A DNA stretch of 64,000 bases from Eremothecium cymbalariae DBVPG#7215. Taxonomy: Eukaryota > Ascomycota > Saccharomycetes > Saccharomycetales > Saccharomycetaceae. Position 1 is the stretch's first letter. Every line of letters starts with the position of its first letter. The position numbers and the translations under genes are program-made. Of the stretch, positions 18,996 to 29,315 are shown one piece after another. The notes below the pieces were generated by a model. It had not been told where the DNA came from, searched no databases, and worked only from the letters and a program-made list of their open reading frames with translations. The stretch covers positions 1,302,001-1,366,000 of the forward strand of contig NC_016453.1 of assembly GCF_000235365.1 (NCBI RefSeq). The letters are read 5' to 3'.

Positions 18996-19060
18996 CATAG
19001 AGGATGAGGGAAAGCTTGCGTGGTATATAACAGTTGGGTTCGTTGAGATTTGCGGTTGAT

Positions 19061-20399
19061 ATGGCGCCTAAGAGACCTACAAGAACCGATCAAGATGCTA
19101 GAGGTCCAATCCCTAAGAAGGCCAAGGTTTCTGCTCCAAATGAAAAAATAGTTAACGGTAAAGGGAAGAAGTCATCGTCCAAGAATAAGACCAATAACAT
19201 GAGACTTCGGGTCGAGAAGCAGGATAAGATTTCCATGAAAAAGACTAAAAAGATCTTAAAGTTGTCATCGAAAACTTTGAACTACTCCCTGTGTATTCCA
19301 ACTACAATTATCGATAATTGCTCAAACTTGGAACAGATTACCCATGTTCTTTATCAGGTTGCGAAGAGTGCAACTTTATTCAACGCAGGTGAGATTGTGA
19401 TTCTGGATCTTGGGGATAGAAGATCTTTAGAGGGTAGTGAGAAGAGATTATCCACTTCAAGCAAAAAGGATATCTTTGGAATCCCTCCCCAAAATAAGAA
19501 AATTAAGTTCAATGATGATACTATTTCGGAAGACAAGAAAGTGCCCAAGGATAAGCAGCATCGCAAGAAACTGTCTCGTGCTATTTTGATAGCTACTTTA
19601 CTTCAGTATTTTGTGACCCCCCCCATACCTGGTATCCTCCGTTTTCAAAAAGCAATATACAGGGTATTTCAAGGCTGCTGCAAAGCTACCCCGTCTTTCT
19701 GCACTGCCCTTTATGAGACATTTAGCAGATGATAAGGGACGTTACAGGGAAGGTCTTGCAATCCCCATGACCAAGCCGGGGAAGAAGGCCACCAATTTAA
19801 AGAGGAAACCGTACCTTCAAACCAAATATATAAACATAGGGAAGGCAGCTAATCTTGAGTTGAGGGGGCAGATTGTTCCTATAAATGTGCGTGTGACTGT
19901 GGATACCATAGAACGGAAGGTTGTCTCTCCCGATGAGGCCTACGGTGACTTTGTTGGTGCAAAGGCCTCCTACGGCTACCATGTTCGAGTCGCGAAAACC
20001 TTAGCAGATGTATTTACCCATTCTGGATTCTCAGACGGCTACACACAATGTTTGTGGATCAACAGCGGAGATTTTCACTACGACGAAAACTCTCAACGCA
20101 GCATTAAAGTTGAAACCAAAATCCCCCATGTCGAAAAAATTCTGAAACCAAGTATTGAAGAACTACAGGAGTCGACTGCTGGTTCCAATCTGCCGCACCC
20201 TGCAAACTTATTACTGGTATTTGGTAAATGGCCCCATATCCAACGCAAGTTCGAAGAGTCTAAGCATCTCTTCAATGGTGCAGATGGCGCTCACAACTTC
20301 TTTGATGGACAGCTCGATCTCCCGGGGGCTACGCCCCACGGTAATATCTGCATTGAAGACGGCTGTATGATCGCGCTGTCCGCCTTGGCCACGCTGTAA
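19061..20399 (+). CDS. YMR310C/YGR283C-type nucleolar SPOUT methyltransferase-like protein (one frameshift)
   Basis: S. cerevisiae has two paralogues, YMR310C and YGR283C, of this predicted SPOUT-fold RNA methyltransferase; here there is a single copy where both segments meet. The N-terminus is Lys/Ser-rich (nucleolar type). The body shows ILIATLLQYFVTPPYL-type sequence, then FMRHLADDKGRYREGL, and near the C-terminus NLLLVFGKWPHI and HGNICIEDG. The frame breaks at a C8 run (19617-19624). Seven Cs would keep the conserved reading and give about 445 residues, longer than the S. cerevisiae proteins because of the N-terminal region and a central linker. I treat it as one gene with a probable one-base overcall. 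The ATG at 19061 is the first in frame. Substrate and activity are not known to me. Confidence 0.85.
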
Positions 20400-20775
20400 T
20401 CGCTTACGTGGTTGCATCATTCTATATCCCCGTATATATATAAAACTTTTCTTTTAATGTTAACAAAGTAGGCTGATACGTAAGTATTACTGCGGTTATT
20501 CTGAGCCCGGGTCACATGATAATCACGTGAACGCTTATTTATATAGATGCCAAACTCTAATTTTAGAAACATCATCATATACGATATAGAATGGTGCTTT
20601 CTTTTTTGAAGATTCATCTAGGTTTCTGTAATATATAATTCCATTCATATGTACATCTCTTTTACTGAGCCACATCTCATATTATATATATATATATATA
20701 TATATATGGTTACGGAGTTTGCGCTATAATTCATTGACCGCTAAAACTATAACCTAAAAAACAACATCAATCGAA
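20400..20775. promoter_or_regulatory. BGL2 promoter with paired E-box sites and a TA tract
   Basis: 376 bp upstream of BGL2. It holds GTCACATG (20511-20518) and ATCACGTG (20522-20529), 11 bp apart start to start, both matching the Cbf1-type RTCACRTG. A (TA)n run at 20683-20707 lies 69-93 bp before the ATG and may serve as a TATA region. Confidence 0.55.
20683..20707. repeat. (TA)12 dinucleotide run
   Basis: Uninterrupted alternating TA for 25 bp in the BGL2 promoter. Confidence 0.9.
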
Positions 20776-21705
20776 ATGCGTTTGTTAGCTGCTATTAGTG
20801 TTGGTCTACTGGGTGCTTCCACCGCTCATGCTGTGGGTGAGTTGGCTTTCAACCTAGGTGTCAAGAAGAAAGACGGAACCTGTAAATATTTGCAGGACTA
20901 CAAGAATGATCTCGAAGCTTTAAAGCCATACACAGATACTGTTAAGTTTTATGCTTCCTCTGACTGTAACACTTTACAATATCTAGCCCCTGCAGCTGAT
21001 CAGGAAGGATTCAAGCTATTTGTTGGTATCTGGCCCGACGATGATGCTCACTTTGCTGCTGAGAAAGAGGCTTTACAAAAGTATTTGCCCGAGATTAAGT
21101 CTTCCACCGTTCGGGGTTTCTTAGTCGGTTCTGAGTCTTTATATCGTGATGATATATCTGCTTCTGATCTAGCCAAAAGGATCAAGGAAGTTCGTGATTT
21201 GCTACCAAGCATCAAGGACTCCCAAGGAAATTCTTATGGTGGTAAGCTTGTAGGTACCGTTGACTCTTGGAATGTTATTGTCGATGGTGCCACTCGTCCT
21301 GTCATTGAAGAGGCTGATTTCGTTATGGCTAACGCCTTTTCATACTGGCAAGGTCAAACAATGAACAATGCGTCCTTCTCGTTCTTTGACGACATCATGC
21401 AGGCTCTTCAATCCATTCAGACTGTCAAGGGTACCACCGATATCACCTTCTATGTAGGTGAAACTGGCTGGGCTACTGAAGGCAGTAGCTTCCAAGACTC
21501 TGTGCCATCCTTGGATAACGCTAAACAGTTCTGGAAGGAGGGTATTTGTGCCATGAGAGCATGGGGAGTAAACGTTATTGTTTTTGAGGCCTTCGACGAA
21601 GAATGGAAGCCAATAACCTCCGGTATGGACGGTGTCGAAAACCATTGGGGTGTCTGGACCTCCGATAGGCAATTAAAATACAAACTAGATTGCGATTTTG
21701 ATTGA
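20776..21705 (+). CDS. BGL2: BGL2, cell-wall GH17 endo-beta-1,3-glucanase/transglycosylase
   Basis: Bgl2 is an abundant wall protein that cuts and rejoins beta-1,3-glucan. The 309-residue protein begins with a signal peptide (about 1-19, cleavage after STAHA). The mature part opens with GELAFNLGV, as in S. cerevisiae. GH17 catalytic residues are visible: the acid/base Glu120 in FLVGSE and the nucleophile Glu229 in YVGETGW. Conserved cysteines occur at 36, 64 and near the C-terminus (LDCDFD). The position beside the YGR283C counterpart matches YGR282C. Confidence 0.97.
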   Translation: MRLLAAISVGLLGASTAHAVGELAFNLGVKKKDGTCKYLQDYKNDLEALKPYTDTVKFYASSDCNTLQYLAPAADQEGFKLFVGIWPDDDAHFAAEKEALQKYLPEIKSSTVRGFLVGSESLYRDDISASDLAKRIKEVRDLLPSIKDSQGNSYGGKLVGTVDSWNVIVDGATRPVIEEADFVMANAFSYWQGQTMNNASFSFFDDIMQALQSIQTVKGTTDITFYVGETGWATEGSSFQDSVPSLDNAKQFWKEGICAMRAWGVNVIVFEAFDEEWKPITSGMDGVENHWGVWTSDRQLKYKLDCDFD

Positions 21706-22330
21706 TTTCCTTTAACCAAAAATGTCTTATTTTCACCAACTTGAAAAATGGCTCCCCCTAACCTGCTTTTAAGCCTAACTACTACTGCTATAAATACATT
21801 ATAGCCACCCAATTTCTGAGCCAACGTCTGTTCCACTAAGTATAAATATAAATATACCCATTGATTGGCATTTTTGTCCTCGGGCTTGAATAACGTTTTC
21901 TGAAATCTATATAATTCTATAGCAAATACCTTTACCTGTTATTAGACTGGCCCCCCCCCCCATCCGCTGGACTATCTTAATGGTCCAGAGCCCATCTTCC
22001 TGATATCTGATAATCCCAGTGACCGTCCTACCTACTAACACTACCTATCCATGAATCTTCATCTGATCTAATCACCGTACATTATGATTCCCGTATCCAA
22101 CGACCTTCAAAAGTTCCGTAGTCTTTTTTCTCGAGATGCCCTTTTGGTGAAAAATTTTCTGTTCTAAGCAGAATAAAACATCATACTACAGCGTTGAGAA
22201 TCATCTCAGCAACTATTTTAATTCTGTTTGCAGACGTTTTGTGTGTTAGGATCCTCTAGTGCTACTGATATCCACGTTTAAGGGAAGATCTACTCTTTAA
22301 CACTCGACTAATTAGTTAATCGCTACCATC
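21706..22330. other. Intergenic: BGL2 3' flank and NIP1 promoter
   Basis: 625 bp. It holds a C11 run ending at 21960, TA-rich sequence near 21840, and a TACTAAC at 22033-22039 that has no matching 5' splice site. No gene recognised. Confidence 0.45.
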
Positions 22331-24790
22331 ATGTCCCGTTTTTTCTCCCGTGGGTACCACTATGATAGTGCTTCTTCTAGTGAAGAAGAAGAATTATTGT
22401 CCTCTTCAGAAGAGGAGTTGTTGGCGTCTTCGGATGAGGAAGAATTAGTATCAGACGACTCTTTTTTTAATGATTCGGAATCTGAATCTGTGGAATCTGA
22501 TGATGATTCCGATAGTAAACCATATGGACCAGATTGGTTTAAGAAACCGCAGTTTAGGAAAGCAGGGACTTCGTCTGGTGCAACTGGTGCAAGCAGGTTC
22601 TTGAAGAGCAACCATTATGCTGGTTCGGATGATTCGGATGATGAAGGTAAGAAAGTTGTGAAATCTGGTAAAGATAAATTATTAGATGAAATGAATGCAT
22701 CATATAGCAGGATCGATGCAGCGGACCTAACTCAGGATTGGGTTACTATTCTTTCTGAGTTTGAGAATGTGACTAAGTTACTAGTCAAGGCACAGCAGCA
22801 GAACTTTGGCACGCCTAATGTATTCATCAAAGTAGTTGCACAAGTTGAAGATTTGGTTGCTGGTACCTCCCAATCGGACATCAAGAACAAAGCTGTTTCC
22901 AAGGCTTATAATACCGTGAAGCAGAGAGTTAAAAAAATTGCCAGAGATATTGAGGTATTGCTTGCTAAGTTCAGGGAGTCGCCGGCTGCCTTTGATAAGG
23001 AAACTACTGTGGAATTTACACAATCAAAGGAGATGTCTGGTACTCCATTTATGTTAGGTATTGGTTCAAAGTCCTTTGATATGTCTTCAGTTGCTACAGG
23101 TTCTTCACAATCTGATTTTTTCAGTGCATTGCATATTGTTATCGATTCTAGAGGTAAAAAAGGTACTGATATTCAAGGCCAGATCAAGACTATGGCTGAA
23201 TTGGTCGAAATTGCGAAGACTCCGTACGAATCTATTGTTGCGTACTTGAATTTAATTCCAATTAGATTTGATGCCTGTTCCGGTTTAGCGTACCAGCCTC
23301 TAGAACAATGGAAAGCTGTTCATGATAATGTTGTTGATTTGTTAACCATTTTGGAGGCTAATATTGGTAGTTATCACGTCACGGAGCTTGCCCCACGTAA
23401 TGAATTTATAGAGGATGAGCCCGTTCCAAACGAACAAGGTGTTAAAGAAATTTTGGGTTCTGTCTTTTCCTTCGTTGAAAGATTGGATGATGAATTTAAT
23501 AAATCGTTGCTGAATACCGATCCCCACTCCAGTGATTACTTGGACCGTCTAAGGGATGAACAATCTATCTATAGCTTGATCTTAAGATCACAGTTATACT
23601 TAGAGTCTGTTTTACCTGAATCCTCCGCGGGCAGGTATTTAGCACGTTCGTTCGTTAGAAGATTAGACCATATTTATTACAAGCCATCCAAGCTTGTGGA
23701 AATTATCGAACGTGCTGCGTGGGCAAAAGCTCCTAATGGTGCTACTTCTAAATATATCACCTATTCCTCAGATCCCGATTATATCGGTAAACTAATTGAT
23801 ACGTTGTGTACCTTCGTATCCAATGAACATGATCAATTGTTGAAGAAACGTGCAACTTTGTACCAAATTTATTTCTATGCATTGAACAATGAGTTTAAGA
23901 AGGGTAAAGATATGTTAGTCGAGTCCAATGTGAGGACCGCTATCAATTCCCAAGATCCTACGATACAGATTTTGTTCAACAGAGTAGTTGTTCAATTAGG
24001 TATAGCTGCATTCAAACTGTGTTTGGTTGAGGATTGTCATCAAATTCTCAATGAAGTCTCAACTGCCTCCCATCTCAGAGACATTTTGGGACAACAGTCA
24101 CTACAAAGAGCTTCTAACAATGTTGGTGCCAATGGCACTGCCACTCCAACCGAACAATTATGCTTACCATTCCACCAACATATCAACCTGGATCTGATTG
24201 ATGCTGTCTTTATGACATGTTCACTATTGATTGAAATTCCACACATGGCAGCCTTCTTTTCTGGTATCAAAGTCAAGAGAATTCCTTATTCTCAAAAGTC
24301 TATCCGTCGTGCTTTAGAGCACTACGAGAAATCCAGCTTTCAAGGTTCACCAGAGACTTTGAGAGACCATGTCATTCATGCTGCTAAAGCTATGCAAAAG
24401 GGTAATTGGTCACAATGTATTCAATATTTGAGAGGTATTTCTACTTGGTCCTTATTGGGTAATAATGTCGAAGAAGTATTTATCAAATTGAGCGAAAGAG
24501 TACAAATTGAATCCTTGAAGACATATATTTTTACATACAAAAGGTTTTACAGTAAACTGTCTGTTGCTAAGCTATCACAGCTGTTCAGCCTGCCCAATGA
24601 ACAAGTTATTGAGGTCGTTGAATCTTTGACAGATGGTATGAACATCAAAGGTTCTCTGAACGAGTCGAAAGAAATGATTATTTTTGAGAGGGGTGATGAG
24701 ATTACCAAGTTGGAGGAAGTTGCAATAAAGTTGAACAAGGAGACAAAATACCAAATTGAACGTTTGAATAATGTTTCCCAACGGCAATAA
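22331..24790 (+). CDS. NIP1: NIP1, eIF3 subunit c
   Basis: Nip1 is eIF3c; it links eIF3 to eIF1 and eIF5 in the 43S pre-initiation complex. The 819 residues compare with 812 in S. cerevisiae. The N-terminus [13 protein letters not shown] is typical and is followed by a Ser/Glu/Asp-rich segment (15-60) known to bind eIF1 and eIF5. The central part is helical, and the PCI domain covers about 600-790 with the winged-helix sequence [13 protein letters not shown]. In S. cerevisiae NIP1 directly adjoins PSE1; here YOR1 and three other genes lie between them. Confidence 0.97.
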   Translation: MSRFFSRGYHYDSASSSEEEELLSSSEEELLASSDEEELVSDDSFFNDSESESVESDDDSDSKPYGPDWFKKPQFRKAGTSSGATGASRFLKSNHYAGSDDSDDEGKKVVKSGKDKLLDEMNASYSRIDAADLTQDWVTILSEFENVTKLLVKAQQQNFGTPNVFIKVVAQVEDLVAGTSQSDIKNKAVSKAYNTVKQRVKKIARDIEVLLAKFRESPAAFDKETTVEFTQSKEMSGTPFMLGIGSKSFDMSSVATGSSQSDFFSALHIVIDSRGKKGTDIQGQIKTMAELVEIAKTPYESIVAYLNLIPIRFDACSGLAYQPLEQWKAVHDNVVDLLTILEANIGSYHVTELAPRNEFIEDEPVPNEQGVKEILGSVFSFVERLDDEFNKSLLNTDPHSSDYLDRLRDEQSIYSLILRSQLYLESVLPESSAGRYLARSFVRRLDHIYYKPSKLVEIIERAAWAKAPNGATSKYITYSSDPDYIGKLIDTLCTFVSNEHDQLLKKRATLYQIYFYALNNEFKKGKDMLVESNVRTAINSQDPTIQILFNRVVVQLGIAAFKLCLVEDCHQILNEVSTASHLRDILGQQSLQRASNNVGANGTATPTEQLCLPFHQHINLDLIDAVFMTCSLLIEIPHMAAFFSGIKVKRIPYSQKSIRRALEHYEKSSFQGSPETLRDHVIHAAKAMQKGNWSQCIQYLRGISTWSLLGNNVEEVFIKLSERVQIESLKTYIFTYKRFYSKLSVAKLSQLFSLPNEQVIEVVESLTDGMNIKGSLNESKEMIIFERGDEITKLEEVAIKLNKETKYQIERLNNVSQRQ

Positions 24791-25134
24791 GCCTTGCCTT
24801 CGTCTCTTTAATGTATAAAAAGCTTTTAGGTTTCTCCAAGATGTCATGTACTTTATATCGTTGTTCTGTCACAATTCTTGATGTGATTGAGCATTCTATA
24901 TACACAATGCTAATATATACTTAACTCCTTGTACTGTTTCATGTATATGTATTATAATATTAAAACACTACAGAGAATGTTAAGTCAAGAAGCCCAAAAT
25001 TAGATTTGGAGGATCGACAAAAATGTTAATAACGTTCCTATAAACCTGCACTGTGTTTGACTTAGCGATCCTTAAGACATGGGAGGGGCATAAAGATCCT
25101 TAATAGTGCGCCGTATCCTAGATCAAAAAAAATG
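24791..25134. other. Convergent 3' flanks of NIP1 and the HMG-box gene
   Basis: 344 bp, AT-rich (for example tatatgtattataatatta near 24943-24962). It fits 3'-end formation on both strands. Nothing else seen. Confidence 0.45.
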
Positions 25135-26463
25135 TTAGTCACCAGAATTTATGTTCCTGAATCCATCTAAAAGGTCCGGGGTGAAAGTCGTAATATTCAA
25201 ATTATTTTCCAATTCCTCCAGCTTCAATTTTTTAACCGGACAATACTTGTATTTGGGATAAACCATATGGTGATGACTTTTTTCAACTTTTGAAAACTTG
25301 ACGAACTCCTCACGGCAGCGACTGGATTCCGAGTTCCACATCAGGGTGATCACCTGAGCTAGCACAGTGTGATTACTAAACTTTGGATCCAAAGGAACAC
25401 GTTCCTGTATAGTCGACGGTGCAGTATGTGCGCCATTGCCAATTCTGGAATCATTTTGCCGGTAAAGTTGCTCATTAATGATCTCGGATAATCGCTGCAT
25501 ATGAGGTAACTGCTCAAAGGCAAGCCCCCGACGCGATTTCACCGTTTCCGAGAGAAATTTTAAAACGGTATACTCGTCAAGAGATTGGAACTCCTTTTGA
25601 ACCACCCCAACAAGGTCTGTCACGATTTTGACGACCTTTAGAATGGATAAAGCTTTCATCAAGGAGGACCTATAAAGCATAAAGCTGTTAAGGGGCCGTT
25701 TCATCTTACCCTCAATAAATTCATAGTATTTTGTCTTGCGTTTACGGTCATCGGACTCTCGTAATAAGTTCATGTGCCTTAGACGCAATAGTAAGAAGTC
25801 TAAATGTGATAAACTTGACGTGGAACTAGAAGTTGAAGTGAAATCATTATATCCGGATGATGTGCGTACCTCAATTTGGTAGGGGGATCCATCATCGTCC
25901 ACAGCCTCGCGCACAGTAAAACGGGGAAACTGCTTTAATTGATTTGAACATCTCTTTCTCCGTTGATTTAACCACATCCATCGATTTAAAGCAGTAGAAT
26001 CCTCAGAAATGATTGCAGAAGTCTCCTCAGCGTTTCGCATTTTGGCAAAATAGGGTTCAAACTCCAAGGCAAGGATCTCCAACTTTTCTGGTAAGAAATG
26101 CTGCTGCGGAAATAGTTCAAAAACTTCATAGACAGTATCTAACAGCACATTCTTCTTTTCCTGTAATTTGGAAATAATATGAGATGAACGCTCCGGGGTC
26201 ATAGGAGATATTGGTAGCCAGTCAGCTTTGTTTTCGATTTCAATCTTAGTTGTATCGCATTGCATTGACAAGTGAGCTTGTGCAACATACTTGTACACTG
26301 CAGGATGGTGGCTCCCATGTGCAGCGGCGACGCCAGCGACGCCGGTAACTTGAGAAAGCCCAGAAGGTACACCCGATATGTCGTATATCGCAGAACATGA
26401 CCCCCGGCGTAGACTAGGAGCATGTGTGCCACCGCCAAAGCTGCTAACGCTACTTATGCTTGC

Positions 26464-26497
<34 letters not shown>

Positions 26498-27513
26498 TTG
26501 TTGTTGTTGTTGTGTTTCGATATACGACCTGCAGAGCTCATAGATGTACGAAGCGTATGCGCTAAATTAGGAGCTGCTATCCTGCCACAGTCATTTGACA
26601 CTATTCCTGCACATACGGACTTTGACCTCTTGTACACGCGCCCAGCGCCACGAAAGGATCCATTGTGTAGAGATTGTGAAGCCGAAGAGATAGAATGCGA
26701 TTTGGGCTGTTGTGGCTGCTGCTCCTGTTGTTGTGGCTGCTGTTGCTGTTGTAGCTGATCCTTTGGTGCAGCGAGATTCTGCACTTGTTGAAAAGATTCG
26801 GGCACCACGTTATAAAGCGAGTTGCACCAGACGTCAAAAATGCCCGCGTTCCACGCTACCGGTGCACTTGTTGAAGGCAGTGTGGGATTTGTTGATCCAT
26901 TATCTTGCATAGTAAAAGTATTGTCAGTTATCGATTGCAATAAAGAATAGTCCACTGACAAAGATCTTTGATCCTCCATAGCATTTCCAGGGTTTTCTAA
27001 AGCATACATTGGATCGATATCAACTTCGAAACCACCACCGCTGCCTTCCTGCGGAAGATGTTGTACCGTTTGTTGTTGCTGTTGCTGCTGTTGCTGCTGT
27101 TGCTCTTTTTGTTTTTGTTTTTGTAGTAGTAACTGGTATGATTGTTGTTCTTGTTGTAGCCGTAGTCCTTGACGATGTAAAAGCTGCTGTTGCTGTAACT
27201 GTTGCACCATAGCTCGCTGTGTTTCTGAAGGAGAGATAAAGACTTTGGACAGATTGAATATCCCGTCTTCGCTGTCAGAGAGCGAGTTCAATCTTGAGAA
27301 TACTTCCTCGTCCTCGTCCTCTTCTTCTTCCTCTTCGTCTTCCTGGTCCGCATCTCCAGACTTAAACTTCACGCGGTCAAACCAATTCTTACCGGCAGTT
27401 GACTGAGCCATGGACCTCGTAGGTGTGAACTGTACACTTTCTCCGTACACCCCAACCTGAACTTGCTCGCCCTTGTCTTCAGACGGAATCCAAACACTAT
27501 CCAGCGCCGTCAT
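25135..27513 (-). CDS. HMG-box transcription factor with a split box (Ste11/Mat-Mc-type)
   Basis: 792 residues. Regions in order: acidic run at 54-70; Gln-rich stretch at 103-148; Gln/Pro-rich segment near 250-275; Asn/Ser runs near 335-355; a charged region; then the HMG box at the C-terminus. The box begins RPLNSFMLYR at 606-615 (helix 1) and resumes after about 85 extra residues at 712-762 with VITLMWNSES and YPKYKYCPVKK. Both halves resemble the sequence-specific HMG boxes of fungal Ste11, Mat-Mc and Rfg1 rather than chromatin HMGB proteins. I know no direct S. cerevisiae counterpart at this site. It is probably a DNA-binding regulator; a mating or morphogenesis role is only inference from the family. 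A 1.8-kb upstream region suggests complex control. Confidence 0.8.
27070..27207 (-). repeat. CAG/CAA-rich poly-Gln tract of the HMG-box gene
   Basis: Encodes residues 103-148, rich in Gln and with an 11-Gln run. Mixed CAA and CAG codons suggest that it is not a pure, highly unstable microsatellite. A second Gln-rich tract lies near 26690-26770. Confidence 0.85.
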
Positions 27514-29315
27514 GCTCGCCTGTCTAATGATATTTAATTGTCCCCACGAATGCTACTGCGCCCGCTGAACTGTTGGGACGAAAAATACCCTAATATATAT
27601 CCCGAGAACCTATCCGATTTCCTCTTCTGTGATCCTCAACTATTGATCAATCCAATCCCTCTAATTCTCCCTCTCCTTAAGCTGTTTCTCCCAAATTCTA
27701 TACGTGGAGCTCTGTATTTTTTTCTCCTTCCTGCTACTTTTCACTTACAGACACAGACACACAGTCTCTCTCTATAGTATCCTCTACCTATCAATAATAT
27801 CCTCTACCCTCTTTCTCTTTCTCTTTCACACACACACTCTCTCTCTTTCTCTCCTATAGAGCTTGATTTTGGGATGTATGTTTCCTTAGTTTCACTCCTA
27901 GAAAGTCCCTTTTCGTAAAAGAAATCCGTAAGTCCTTCCTGTAAGTCCCAAATCCAATCCCTCTTTTTAAAACTTTATCCTGTAAAAACACACTATATCT
28001 GTCTGTCCTGCCCGTTTAGCTCTCTGTTTCTGAAAGTTAAACTTTACTACGCTCTCTATTCGCCTTCAACTCTCTCAATACCACAGACTATTAATCTTCA
28101 GCTCTGTATGGTTCTCGTTCTCACCTTCTGTTTCTTGGTAAAAACAGCAACACACAGAAAGACACAGGCGCTCGAAAGACAATTACTAATGCATAATATA
28201 GGCACCATACATTATATTTTTTTTCCTCAAATAATCTATCCGTATCATAAATATATACACTGACTTCTGTGTTTCTATCTGTGCTTCCAAACTAGTTGCT
28301 GCTGCCCACTCCCCGTATCCCTCACACACACAACTCTACATGCAATTTCCGTATCAGGTGGAAACTCTGCTTATGTTAGAAACTCTACCATAGCTGTTAA
28401 AGAGAAAAAAATGATAAAATCATTAAAATTGATGCCTAAACAGAATTCCACTTGATTTTTTAAGTTTAAGCGTCTGCATAATAGTTGTACTGTTTCCCGT
28501 GGGAGCGCGTAGTAATAGAACCACCATTTCTACAGGCAAGACACGTTGGGATATTGTTTGGCGTTTTTGCGGAAGCTGCGCGTATATTGTTATTGCTCAG
28601 AGAGGAGGTAGATCCCCAGATCCATTGGCAGCACTCAGCTGCGCTCAGCAGTGGAGGGACTGTTAGAAGAAGACGCGGAGCAGGAAGAATTAAAGGGAGG
28701 TAAGAGAGTTTCGTTTTTTAGGGGCAGCAGGCACATTCTGCAGACCCGGCTTAGATTAGAGCCTACATATGCATAAAGAAAACGGTTTTTGGGTACGCGT
28801 CACGCGGAATTATAAAAAATGAATGAGATGAGGGAGGGTGACGAGTTGAGATTGGGGTGGACTGAGATGGGCGAAACTGAACTGCGGGTGTATGTATACG
28901 TCATTATGTGTAATTACGTCCACCTCATCTCCCCCTCTCCGTAAAAACGCATGGGGCGCCGTCATCCTCGCAAAGGAAACACGCACTATCGGACTGCCAC
29001 CGAAACGACTCAAAAAAATAAAGATAAATAATTAAAAAGATAAATAATTAAAAAATAAACAGAGCAGTTCTTAAGATTAAAAATACGTAATGTTTGTGAC
29101 GATTGCCCCCTCCTTGTCTCAAAAGAGACCGAGTACGTATACATGGTTCCTATGCGACCATTTGCAGCTCTTTACGGCTGCTTTTCTTGTTCAACCGCAG
29201 ACCGCGCATATGTATTTGTGCATGCATACGCAACAACAAAACTATGATGAAGAATTAGAAACAAACTCCATTTTGGTTTGCGGTTCTTTTTTGTTTTTTT
29301 GTTTTTTCTTGCTTT
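27514..29315. promoter_or_regulatory. 1.8-kb upstream region of the HMG-box gene
   Basis: The longest gap in the window. The part next to the gene is strongly pyrimidine-rich on the plus strand (CT and CA runs at about 27740-27860), and a repeated atcctctacc occurs near 27780 and 27802. Further out are stretches of mixed composition, and a 16-bp-period repeat (aaagataaataatta twice, 29020-29050). Open frames here are short and lack recognisable features. I see no tRNA or known RNA gene. YOR1 ends on its far side, so most of this sequence probably belongs to the HMG-box gene as promoter or long 5' leader. Confidence 0.5.

Noticed and set aside
20511..20780. CDEI-like RTCACRTG next to AT-rich sequence as a possible centromere
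   Set aside because: No CDEIII-type sequence with a CCGAA core follows at a suitable distance, and the AT-rich part is simply a TA repeat in the BGL2 promoter.
22033..22039. TACTAAC branch-point match before NIP1
   Set aside because: I found no GTATGT-type 5' splice site upstream on the plus strand, and NIP1 is complete without an extra exon.
26378..26758. Leu/Cys-rich open frame opposite the HMG-box gene
   Set aside because: It is the antisense reading of Gln, Asn and Ser codon repeats (CAG/CAA and related runs).
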